5,698 nucleotides of DNA from RXIX01 sp003989075 (lineage in GTDB: Bacteria; Pseudomonadota; Gammaproteobacteria; Competibacterales; Competibacteraceae). The stretch spans positions 1 to 5,698 of the forward strand of contig JAKOYN010000036.1 of assembly GCA_029780415.1 (NCBI GenBank), written 5' to 3'. The position numbers and the translations under genes were made by a program. Shown piece by piece: positions 1-5,698 of this stretch (position 1 is the first letter of the stretch; the number at the start of each line of letters is the position of its first letter). The notes beneath the pieces were generated by a model. That model saw only the letters and a program-made list of their open reading frames with translations, ran no database searches and was not told the origin of the DNA.

Positions 1-1893
1 GGACTTGGAAATCTCGTCAATCAGTTCGGCCAGATTGGCGGACACCTTTTCGATTTCCTCCAGCGCTTCGCCAGCCTTTTCAGCCAGACCGGCACCGCTG
101 ACCACTTCGGCAGTGCTCTTTTCCATCGAGATCACCGCCTCGTTGGTATCAGCCTGAATGGTCTTGACCAGGGTCTCGATGCGCTTGGTGGCGTTACTGG
201 AACGCTCAGCCAGGCGCTGCACTTCGTCGGCAACCACGGCAAAGCCACGCCCGGCATCGCCAGCGGCCGAGGCTTGAATTGCGGCGTTCAGTGCCAGGAT
301 GTTGGTCTGATCGGCGATGTCGTTGATCAGCGCCACGATGTCGCCGATTTCCTGCGAGGATTCGCCCAGGCGCTTGATGCGCTTGGAGGTGTCCTGGATG
401 TGCTCGCGGATGGTGTTCATACCGTGGATGGTGCGCCGCACCCGGTCGCCACCTTCGTGGGCGATGCCGACCGACTTCTCGGCCACTTCAGCAGAAGCGG
501 CGGTCTTGGATGACACGTCGTCCATGGACTGGGCCATCTGCATCACGGTGGCGCTGGCATTTTCGATCTGCCGCGCCTGAATCTCGCTGGACTTGGCCAG
601 ACGGTCAGCGATGGCGCTGGTTTCCTGCACGGCGGACGCGACCAGTTCCGAGGTGTTGTTGATCGTCGATACCAGGTCGCGCAGCGCTTCGATGGCGTAG
701 TTGACCGAGTCGGCGATGGCACCGGTGATGTCCTCGGTCACGCTGGCCTGCACGGTCAGGTCGCCCACGGCGAGGTTGCCCAGTTCATCGAGCAGGCGCA
801 GGATCGCATCCTGATTGCGGCGGTTCTGCTCCTCGGTGTCCTGCTTGCGCCGCTCGCTTTCAACCAGCTGCTGCTGGCTCTCGCGGCCCTGCACATAAAG
901 CAGCACCAGCAGCAGGCCCAGCACGATCACGCCCAGAAAATAGGCCACCGGATAACTGAGCGGGATGCCGAGCATGCGGAAATCGCGGCCGACCTCCATG
1001 TACTCTTCAAGCATGCGCGTGGCGTCGTCGAGCAGGGCATCGCCCTTGTCGACTACGCCCTGAGCGGCATTCTGCACTTTCATCAATTCTGGAGCGGTCT
1101 CGGCGATGCGCGTCGATTGCGTCTCCAGTGCCCGGAACGATTCGGCCAGATCAGCAAGCTTGCCGGCGCTATCCGGGAGCACCACCCGCTCGACGCCCAG
1201 CCGCGAATCGCCTTCGCGCATGCCCTTGAGCACCCGGCCGAACAGACCAACATTGCGGTTAAAACGGTCGGCGGCGGCGGCGGCACTGACGCCACTCTCG
1301 GTCAACAGGCGCTTCAGATCGCTTTCGATGCGCTGGCCGAGCAGCAACTGGTTGGTCGCCAGGTAGACCTGACGCGGATCGCCGCGATTATTGGACAGAC
1401 TCTTGGCGATCTCGTCGGACAGGGTGATCATCTGCGTCAGGGATCCTTCCAGCAGCGGCACCAGATTGCTCACCGCCACCACCGGATCGCGACCGGCCAG
1501 CACCGTGTCGATCTCGGTGCGGACCACGGCCCAGCGGTTTTCCAGGGTATTCAGGACCGGCAGCGCTTCCTCGGGCGTCGGCGGCAGACCCATGCCCGGA
1601 TCACCGTTCTTCTCGATGCCGATGATCTGTTCGAAGCGATCGCGGCTGCTCTTGAGGCGGGTGAAGGCGATCTCCTTGCCCCGGGCTGCTTCCAGCACGT
1701 CAACCACCACCGCCCGGGCCAGCACCCGTTGTTCGCTGGCCAGCTTAAAGTAATTCTCGTTCTGTTCGCCGTGCCGGGCCAGCAGAACGAAAATCAGCCC
1801 CATCAACACGATAAACAGCACCAGCCCGCCCAGCAGGGCCAGGTAGGTCACGGAATAGCCCTTCAACGCCGATTTGTCTCGCGAGTCACGCAT
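1..1893 (-). CDS. pilJ: PilJ, type IV pilus methyl-accepting chemotaxis receptor (3' end cut by window edge)
   Basis: Inner-membrane receptor of the Pil-Chp pathway; in P. aeruginosa it signals through PilI to the kinase ChpA to control pilus extension, retraction and twitching. I translated the minus strand from the ATG at 1893: 631 codons stay open to base 1. P. aeruginosa PilJ is about 680 residues, so roughly 50 C-terminal residues are missing. Visible parts: a short charged N-terminus, membrane helix about 13-39, a mostly helical periplasmic region about 41-312 (PilJ-type sensor), a second membrane helix about 314-337, a HAMP-like segment about 338-390 (GDLTV, then TEDITGAIADSVNYAIE), then a long cytoplasmic coiled coil. 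The signalling tip is at 515-564, with DQTNILALNAAIQ and GRGFAVVADEVQRLAER. The start follows an AG-rich stretch and lies 72 bases after the pilI stop, so the two are probably co-transcribed. A (GCC)5 run gives five alanines in the periplasmic part. Class certain; name PilJ from tip sequence and pilI context. Confidence 0.94.
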   Translation of the reverse strand, partial: MRDSRDKSALKGYSVTYLALLGGLVLFIVLMGLIFVLLARHGEQNENYFKLASEQRVLARAVVVDVLEAARGKEIAFTRLKSSRDRFEQIIGIEKNGDPGMGLPPTPEEALPVLNTLENRWAVVRTEIDTVLAGRDPVVAVSNLVPLLEGSLTQMITLSDEIAKSLSNNRGDPRQVYLATNQLLLGQRIESDLKRLLTESGVSAAAAADRFNRNVGLFGRVLKGMREGDSRLGVERVVLPDSAGKLADLAESFRALETQSTRIAETAPELMKVQNAAQGVVDKGDALLDDATRMLEEYMEVGRDFRMLGIPLSYPVAYFLGVIVLGLLLVLLYVQGRESQQQLVESERRKQDTEEQNRRNQDAILRLLDELGNLAVGDLTVQASVTEDITGAIADSVNYAIEALRDLVSTINNTSELVASAVQETSAIADRLAKSSEIQARQIENASATVMQMAQSMDDVSSKTAASAEVAEKSVGIAHEGGDRVRRTIHGMNTIREHIQDTSKRIKRLGESSQEIGDIVALINDIADQTNILALNAAIQASAAGDAGRGFAVVADEVQRLAERSSNATKRIETLVKTIQADTNEAVISMEKSTAEVVSGAGLAEKAGEALEEIEKVSANLAELIDEISKS

Positions 1894-1965
1894 TTCTATT
1901 TCTCGTTGAATACCCTGCTCGACCGCTCCAACCCGTATCCGCAGCGGAGCAACTGTTGAATTCCT

Positions 1966-2535
1966 CTAGCTGGCCGCATTCAGAAATCGGGAATCCGCCA
2001 GCAATTGCGCAGTATTGAACCCCAGCCAGTATTGGTTGTCATTGAAAAACGCATCAGACACATACGGACGCAGAACCGGATCAACATCGTCAAGCGCAGC
2101 CAAACGCTGCTGCGGTCCAAAGTGGCGCATGCCGATGACCTCATCAACCAGCAGGCCGTAATCCCAAGCGCCGGAGCGCACCACCACCACCTGGCTACCG
2201 GAAGCTGCCACCGTCATGCGGCCGCTCAGGAAATCCCGCAGATCGGAGATCGAGATGACCCGGCCGCGCAGATTAGCGATACCCAGCAGCCAGCGCTTGA
2301 CCCCGGGCACCCGGGTGAATCGCGGCACTGGAATGATCTCGGCGACATCATCCATGGAGAACAGCAGGTTCCATGCGCCCAGCCGCAGGGCCAGCCGCCC
2401 ACGAATTTCCGAGAGCTGTGCGTTGACGGCCACCACCGGCGCCCGCTCGCGCACACGCTTATCCAGTTGCAGCAGGACATCGAAAGGATGCAGCGGTGGA
2501 GGCGCCGCAGGAGGGGTTAGGTCCGCATCTGCCAC
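1966..2535 (-). CDS. pilI: PilI, CheW-like adaptor of the pilus chemosensory system
   Basis: Cytoplasmic CheW-family scaffold expected to couple PilJ to the ChpA kinase. From the GTG at 2535 the product is 189 residues, close to P. aeruginosa PilI (about 178). The CheW fold spans about residues 47-170. Recognisable pieces are RFTRVPGVKRWLLGIANLRG (about 72-91), then VISISDLRDFL, then GLLVDEVIGMRHF (about 127-139). The last resembles the PilI pattern GLIVDEVFGMQHF. The N-terminus carries a short Pro-rich stretch (TPPAAPPPLHP). A GTG at 2592 would add 19 residues, but it has only a weak ribosome site and those residues look non-conserved. The GTG at 2535 sits 7 bases after AGAGGA. An out-of-frame ATG overlaps it (see findings). 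pilI is the first gene of the minus-strand unit; the usual upstream pilG and pilH are absent. Confidence 0.9.
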   Translation of the reverse strand: MADADLTPPAAPPPLHPFDVLLQLDKRVRERAPVVAVNAQLSEIRGRLALRLGAWNLLFSMDDVAEIIPVPRFTRVPGVKRWLLGIANLRGRVISISDLRDFLSGRMTVAASGSQVVVVRSGAWDYGLLVDEVIGMRHFGPQQRLAALDDVDPVLRPYVSDAFFNDNQYWLGFNTAQLLADSRFLNAAS

Positions 2536-2542
2536 ATGACTG

Positions 2543-2548
2543 TCCTCT
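2543..2548 (-). promoter_or_regulatory. Ribosome binding site deciding the pilI start
   Basis: AGAGGA on the minus strand is the best Shine-Dalgarno match upstream of pilI. Seven bases separate it from the in-frame GTG at 2535, and five from an out-of-frame ATG at 2537. No in-frame ATG lies near it. This favours the 189-residue product over the longer one from the GTG at 2592. Confidence 0.6.
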
Positions 2549-2791
2549 GGAGCGAAACTCGAACATAAAGAGGCGGGGCCAGGGTCTATCACGCCTGGAT
2601 ACCCAGGTCCCTTGTGCCGGCCGATACGCGGGTCGGGTCAAGGCATTAGTTTTTTTGCACACATTTTTATCATACTCGCTGGCACGATACCATGATGGCG
2701 TCGGCGCGTATTGATCCTGCGCACCCGGCCCACATCCCGCAGCACCAGCCCGCGCTGCTTTTCCCCCACAATCTGACTGATAGGCCCCTCG
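2549..2791. promoter_or_regulatory. Shared divergent upstream region of pilI and gshB
   Basis: This non-coding stretch separates the two divergent units, so promoters for both should lie in it. Its core, about 2641-2692, is clearly AT-rich against GC-rich surroundings, with a run of seven T at 2650-2656 and the block ATTTTTATCATACT at 2663-2676. On the minus strand TATGAT (2674-2669) is a reasonable -10 element for pilI, but no good -35 lies 16-18 bases upstream. On the plus strand TATCAT (2668-2673) is a possible -10 for gshB with a poor TTAGTT 16 bases upstream. I therefore mark the region and not exact promoters. The gshB leader has only a weak AGG ahead of the ATG. Short open frames crossing the region look spurious, and I see no remnant of a response-regulator gene. 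Confidence 0.5.
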
Positions 2792-3742
2792 ATGACCATC
2801 AAGCTTGGCGTGGTAATGGATCCCATCGCCACCATTACCATCAAGAAGGACACCACATTTGCCATGCTGCTGGCTGCTCAGGCGCGCGGCTGGGAATTGT
2901 ACTATTTCGAACAGGCTGATCTTTACGCGCGCGGCGACACGGCGCTAGGTCGCGGTCGGCTGTTGCGCGTGCGCGATGACAAAAGCGGCTGGTTCAGCTT
3001 TCACGGTGAGCGCGAACTGCCGCTGGCGGAACTGGATGTGATTCTGATGCGCAAGGATCCGCCGTTCGACATGGAATATATCTACAGCACTTATCTGCTG
3101 GAGCTGGCCGAGCGGGCCGGCGCGTGGGTGGTGAACAAGCCGCGCAGCCTGCGCGATGCCAATGAAAAGGTGTTTGCCCTGCAGTTTCCCCAGTGCTGTC
3201 CACCCGCCCTGATCAGCCGCGAACCGGAGCGGCTCAAAGCCTTTCTTGGCGAGCAGGGCGATATCGTGGTCAAGCCGCTCGATGGCATGGGCGGGGCGTC
3301 GGTGTTCCGGCTGCGCCAGGACGATCCCAATATCAACGTGATCCTGGAGACCCTGACCGTGCATGGCAGGCGGCTGAGCATGGCGCAGCGTTATCTGCCG
3401 GAGGTGGTGGCCGGTGACAAGCGCATTCTGCTGATCGATGGCGAACCGGTGCCGTATGCATTGGCGCGGATTCCGCAGGCGGGCGAAACACGGGCCAATC
3501 TGGCGGCGGGTGGCCGTGGCGAGGGCGTGCCGCTAAGTGAGCGCGACCGCTGGATCTGCGCACAGGTGGCGCCGCGTCTGCGGGAAATGGATCTGCTGTT
3601 CGTCGGCCTGGACGTGATCGGCGACTATCTGACCGAGATCAATGTGACCAGTCCGACCTGCGCCCGGGAGCTGGATGCCCAGTTCGGCCTGGATATCGGC
3701 GGTGATCTGATGAACGCCATTGAGCGCCGCCTGCGCTCCTGA
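2792..3742 (+). CDS. gshB: Glutathione synthetase (GshB)
   Basis: Cytoplasmic ATP-grasp enzyme joining gamma-glutamylcysteine and glycine with ATP to make glutathione, the second step of the pathway. The 316-residue length matches E. coli GshB, and the two align almost end to end from memory. N-terminal domain: KLGVVMDPIATITIKKD (4-20) and DVILMRKDPPFD (82-93). ATP-grasp part: VVKPLDGMGGASVFR (159-173), with the ATP-binding lysine at 161; GDKRILLIDGEPVPYALARI (208-227); the glycine-rich GETRANLAAGGRGE loop (231-244); and GLDVIGDYLTEINVTSPTC (272-290). D274, E282 and N284 correspond to the usual metal ligands. No essential residue appears lost. The ATG at 2792 is set by homology (MTIKLGV against MIKLGI), since the ribosome site is weak. 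It is the first gene of the plus-strand operon, 27 bases before the tonB-like gene. Confidence 0.98.
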   Translation: MTIKLGVVMDPIATITIKKDTTFAMLLAAQARGWELYYFEQADLYARGDTALGRGRLLRVRDDKSGWFSFHGERELPLAELDVILMRKDPPFDMEYIYSTYLLELAERAGAWVVNKPRSLRDANEKVFALQFPQCCPPALISREPERLKAFLGEQGDIVVKPLDGMGGASVFRLRQDDPNINVILETLTVHGRRLSMAQRYLPEVVAGDKRILLIDGEPVPYALARIPQAGETRANLAAGGRGEGVPLSERDRWICAQVAPRLREMDLLFVGLDVIGDYLTEINVTSPTCARELDAQFGLDIGGDLMNAIERRLRS

Positions 3743-3769
3743 CTGCCTATCCAGCCGTGGCCCTGACGC

Positions 3770-4906
3770 ATGAACCCCTGGTCCGCCACCCCGTACGAGC
3801 CATGTGATCCCTACCCAGTCCGCCGGCTGGCGCTGGCTCTGGCGCTGGCCCTGGGTCTGCATGCGCTCCTGTTGAGCGGGCTGGTGAAATGGCCAACCCT
3901 GCATCTGCCACTGCTGCACCACCTCAACGTAGTATTACTGCCGCCGGTCACGCAGCCAGCAGCGCCCTCAGTGCCCCCAATGCCGCCAGGCAACGCGACA
4001 ATCATCGCTGCCGCTCCCGAAATCAAACCGGTTCCCGCTGCCGACACTACACCCATACCTGAAACGGCACCGGCACCGGCTCCTGAAATCAAACCGGTTC
4101 CCGTTCCCACACCGACAGTAGAACCACAACCCGCACCGGTCACGCCGCCGCGTATCGTCACCCCCACGCCCATCCGGCCCGTTGCCCCGCGTAGCACGAT
4201 AAAGCCGGTTGAAAAAACCGTCGCAAAACCCGTCACACCCCCCAGACCGGTTGAAAAAACCGTCGCAAAACCTGTTGCAAAACCCGTCACACCCCCCAGA
4301 CCGGCCACACCGATAGCAAAACTGTCCGCACCGTCCAGCACCAAACCTGCCGAATCGCCACCCGCGCCCGTTGCCAAACCACCCGCACCCGTTACCAAAC
4401 CCGCTGCATCTGCCCCTGTCAGGCCGGCAGCCCCCGCTGCATCCAGGGCAACCGGCGCCAGCAGCAGCGCGCGTTCTCTCGACAGCAGTGCCCTGCTCGG
4501 GCAGATCGCGGTGATCGAAACCGAAAACCAGCGCCAGGCCAATGCCGATTCGCGTGTCCGCCGCGCCAATCCACGCGATACCGGATCGCTGGAAGGTTTC
4601 TACGCCGCCGCCTGGGTGCGCAAGGTTGAAAACATCGGCGAAATGAATTTTCCCGAAGTTGCCCGGCGCCTGAACCTGTCCACCGGCCCGATACTGGACG
4701 TCGCCATTCGCGCCGATGGCTCGGTGCAGGAGATTCGCGTACTGCGCTCCTCGGGCAATGCTGAACTGGATCAGGCCGCCCAGCGCATCGTACGCCTGGG
4801 CGCGCCCTATGCACCGTTCCCACCGGCCCTGCGCCAACAATATGACCTGCTGCGCATCAGCCGATCCTGGCGCTTCGACCCTGACGGCCGGCTAAGTGGC
4901 CGATGA
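3770..4906 (+). CDS. TonB-family energy-transducing protein, TonB3-like
   Basis: Inner-membrane-anchored periplasm-spanning protein of the TonB class, which passes proton-motive force from ExbB/ExbD to outer-membrane partners. It has 378 residues. A cytoplasmic tail (1-19) ends in VRR; one membrane helix follows at about 20-39 with a histidine at 31, the position expected for the functional TonB histidine. A long Pro/Lys/Ala linker, about 58-235, contains in-frame repeats. A polar, probably helical stretch (about 236-270, QIAVIETENQRQANADSRVR) precedes the TonB C-terminal domain at about 272-374, with AAWVRKVENIGEMNFPEVA, DVAIRADGSVQEIRVLRSSG and SRSWRFD. The KVE-IG-x-NFPE pattern and the position next to gshB resemble P. 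aeruginosa TonB3 (PA0406), required for normal twitching. A TGA at 3764 in the same frame excludes an earlier start; there is no clear ribosome site, so coupling to gshB is likely. No exbB/exbD is in view. TonB3 identity is inferred. Confidence 0.9.
   Translation: MNPWSATPYEPCDPYPVRRLALALALALGLHALLLSGLVKWPTLHLPLLHHLNVVLLPPVTQPAAPSVPPMPPGNATIIAAAPEIKPVPAADTTPIPETAPAPAPEIKPVPVPTPTVEPQPAPVTPPRIVTPTPIRPVAPRSTIKPVEKTVAKPVTPPRPVEKTVAKPVAKPVTPPRPATPIAKLSAPSSTKPAESPPAPVAKPPAPVTKPAASAPVRPAAPAASRATGASSSARSLDSSALLGQIAVIETENQRQANADSRVRRANPRDTGSLEGFYAAAWVRKVENIGEMNFPEVARRLNLSTGPILDVAIRADGSVQEIRVLRSSGNAELDQAAQRIVRLGAPYAPFPPALRQQYDLLRISRSWRFDPDGRLSGR
4013..4103 (+). repeat. Spaced 25-bp direct repeat in the tonB-like gene
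   Basis: Two 25-base copies (4013-4037 and 4079-4103) differ at one base and start 66 bases apart, a whole number of codons. Each encodes APEIKPVP (residues 82-89 and 104-111) in the linker. The near-identity at DNA level suggests recent duplication and not only selection for a Pro/Lys composition. Confidence 0.85.
4205..4300 (+). repeat. Tandem repeat in the tonB-like gene (42-bp and 54-bp copies)
   Basis: Copy one is 4205-4246 and encodes PVEKTVAKPVTPPR (residues 146-159). Copy two is 4247-4300 and matches it at DNA level except for a 12-base insertion that adds one more four-residue VAKP-type step, giving 18 codons. Each copy carries a run of six A in its Glu-Lys codons. All length differences keep the reading frame. 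This is typical of an extended, periplasm-spanning TonB linker grown by slippage or recombination. Confidence 0.92.
4358..4399 (+). repeat. 21-bp tandem duplication in the tonB-like gene
   Basis: Two adjacent 21-base units (4358-4378 and 4379-4399) differ at two bases and encode PPAPVAK then PPAPVTK (residues 197-210). They continue the in-frame repeat expansion of the linker. Confidence 0.85.
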
Positions 4907-4932
4907 CCGGTTCGGTCGCTCCAATTCCTTGT

Positions 4933-4937
4933 CAAGG
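4933..4937 (+). promoter_or_regulatory. Ribosome binding site deciding the yqgE start
   Basis: CAAGG lies five bases before the ATG at 4943. The other candidate, the ATG at 4964, has no purine-rich site ahead of it. The motif is also the right arm of a small inverted repeat (CCTTGTCAAGG, 4927-4937), which could pair weakly with it. Confidence 0.5.
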
Positions 4938-4942
4938 TTTGG

Positions 4943-5527
4943 ATGAATCCCGATACTATCCCCATGACTGAACCGACCTATCTGACCAACCAGTTCCTGA
5001 TCGCCATGCCCACGCTGGCGGATCCGAACTTTTTCCAAACGGTCACTTATATCAGCGAGCACAACGCCCAAGGCGCGCTCGGCCTGGTCATCAACCGGCC
5101 GCTGAAGCTGAACCTGGGGCAACTGTTCGAGCACCTGGAAATCAGCACCGACCGCACCGACCTGGCCGCGCTGCCGGTCTACCACGGCGGCCCGGTACAA
5201 CCGGAACAGGGCTTCGTCCTGCACAGCCCGGTCGGCCATTGGAGCGCTACCCTGCGCATCACCGACCGGCTGGGCATCACCACCTCACGTGACATCCTCC
5301 AGGCCGCAGCGCGCGGCGAGGGCCCCGAGCACCTGCTGGTGATGCTGGGTTATGCCGGCTGGGGGCCTGGACAACTGGAGCAGGAACTGGCGGAAAACGC
5401 CTGGCTGTCCGGCCCGGCCGACCCCGCCATCCTGTTTCACACCCCAACCGAACAGCGCTGGCAGGCTGCTGCTGCCCTGCTGGGCATCGACCTCAACCTG
5501 CTGACCAGCCATGCCGGCCACGCCTGA
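4943..5527 (+). CDS. yqgE: YqgE/AlgH family protein (UPF0301, DUF179)
   Basis: Small cytoplasmic protein of the YqgE/AlgH family. In Pseudomonas it is called AlgH and was linked to alginate regulation; its biochemical role is not settled. The 194-residue product matches the family (about 187 residues) along its length: LTNQFLIAMPTLADPNFFQT near the N-terminus, then GALGLVINRPL, YHGGPVQPEQGFVLH, LGYAGWGPGQLEQELAENAW, and DPAILFHTP. It ends SHAGHA, like the QAGHA end of P. aeruginosa AlgH. The ATG at 4943 has the better ribosome site; an internal ATG at 4964 would give 187 residues (MTEPTYL), closer to the P. aeruginosa start, so the first seven residues are uncertain. It lies 36 bases after the tonB-like gene and overlaps ruvX by 17 bases, as expected for an operon. 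Confidence 0.95.
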   Translation: MNPDTIPMTEPTYLTNQFLIAMPTLADPNFFQTVTYISEHNAQGALGLVINRPLKLNLGQLFEHLEISTDRTDLAALPVYHGGPVQPEQGFVLHSPVGHWSATLRITDRLGITTSRDILQAAARGEGPEHLLVMLGYAGWGPGQLEQELAENAWLSGPADPAILFHTPTEQRWQAAAALLGIDLNLLTSHAGHA

Positions 5528-5698
5528 GACACAGCCGCGGCCGGTCTGGCGCACGGTGCTGGCCTTCGATTTTGGCCGGGCGCGCATCGGCGTGGCGGTC
5601 GGTGAAGCCCTGACCGGTACCGCACGACCACTGCGCACCCTGGCCACCCGCAACCAGCGTCCCGACTGGGACACGATTGCCCGTTTGCTTGAGGAATG
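5511..5698 (+). CDS. ruvX: RuvX/YqgF, RNase H-fold 16S rRNA maturation nuclease (5' part only)
   Basis: RuvX (YqgF) is an RNase H-like protein once proposed as a Holliday junction resolvase and now mainly linked to processing the 5' end of pre-16S rRNA. Only 62 codons fall in the window before the right edge; the family is about 140-150 residues long. The diagnostic stretch is VLAFDFGRARIGVAVGE (residues 16-32), in which D20 is the first catalytic aspartate of the fold. Further on, ARPLRTL and the DWDTIARLLEE helix fit the family. The ATG at 5511 lies inside the end of yqgE in another frame and overlaps it by 17 bases. No good ribosome site precedes it, so translation is probably coupled to yqgE. 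A neighbouring yqgE is the usual partner in gammaproteobacteria. Confidence 0.93.
   Translation, partial: MPATPETQPRPVWRTVLAFDFGRARIGVAVGEALTGTARPLRTLATRNQRPDWDTIARLLEE

Noticed and set aside
1269..1284. CGG trinucleotide run within pilJ
   Set aside because: Five units encode five alanines in a helical region. It is short and in frame, with no sign of phase variation.
1925..1950. Inverted repeat GCTCC/GGAGC in the pilI-pilJ spacer
   Set aside because: The arms are five bases with a 16-base loop and no T run. It is too weak to call a terminator or regulatory hairpin.
1117..1959. 280-codon open frame on the plus strand, antisense to pilJ
   Set aside because: It lies opposite the clearly conserved pilJ coding frame, has a His/Gln-rich shadow-like composition, matches no family I recognise, and runs on into the pilI-pilJ spacer. 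GC-rich codon bias explains it.
2594..2656. Possible intrinsic terminator: inverted repeat CCTGG-ATAC-CCAGG and a later run of seven T
   Set aside because: The stem is only five pairs and lies more than 40 bases before the T run, and no plus-strand gene ends upstream of it.
2680..2695. Possible sigma-54 promoter beginning TGGCACG
   Set aside because: The -24 half is good, but ten bases after GG the sequence reads TG and not the required GC, so the -12 half is missing.
2638..2865. 75-codon minus-strand frame across the gshB start
   Set aside because: It is antisense to the conserved N-terminus of GshB, shows no domain and has no convincing ribosome site.
3811..4840. Two long minus-strand open frames (252 and 290 codons), Gly-rich, opposite the tonB-like gene
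   Set aside because: Their Gly-rich or Gly/Cys/Arg-rich content is the mirror of Pro/Ala/Lys codons in the TonB linker, and they overlap each other in different frames. They are composition artefacts.

Overview
The window looks like a chromosomal segment of a GC-rich gammaproteobacterium that makes type IV pili. Two genes of the pilus chemosensory (Pil-Chp) pathway, pilJ and pilI, lie on the minus strand. A co-directional run gshB, tonB-like gene, yqgE (algH) and ruvX lies on the plus strand. This neighbourhood matches the one I know from Pseudomonas aeruginosa (ruvX, algH, tonB3 and gshB, divergent from pilGHIJ). I cannot name the genus from sequence alone.

Layout: positions 1-1893 (minus) hold pilJ, a methyl-accepting chemotaxis protein cut by the left edge just short of its C-terminus. 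Positions 1966-2535 (minus) hold pilI, a CheW-like adaptor that most likely starts at a GTG. An intergenic region of about 250 bases with an AT-rich core separates the two divergent units. Then on the plus strand come gshB (2792-3742), a TonB-family gene with a repetitive Pro/Lys-rich linker (3770-4906), yqgE (4943-5527), and the first 62 codons of ruvX (from 5511), cut by the right edge. Gaps in the plus-strand unit are 27 and 36 bases, followed by a 17-base overlap, so it reads as one operon.

How the genes relate: PilJ is the membrane receptor that signals through PilI to a ChpA-type histidine kinase, expected beyond the left edge, and so controls pilus extension, retraction and twitching. 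The TonB-like protein resembles P. aeruginosa TonB3, which is needed for normal twitching, so it may be tied to the pilus genes by function as well as position. GshB (glutathione synthesis), YqgE and RuvX (RNase H-fold 16S rRNA maturation factor) are housekeeping neighbours.

The main departure from the expected arrangement is that pilG and pilH, the two response-regulator genes that normally sit between gshB and pilI, are not here. I see no phage, transposon, CRISPR, tRNA or rRNA, and no evidence for an undescribed system. The second-look items are the missing response regulators, an overlapping out-of-frame start at pilI, and the in-frame DNA repeats of the tonB-like gene.
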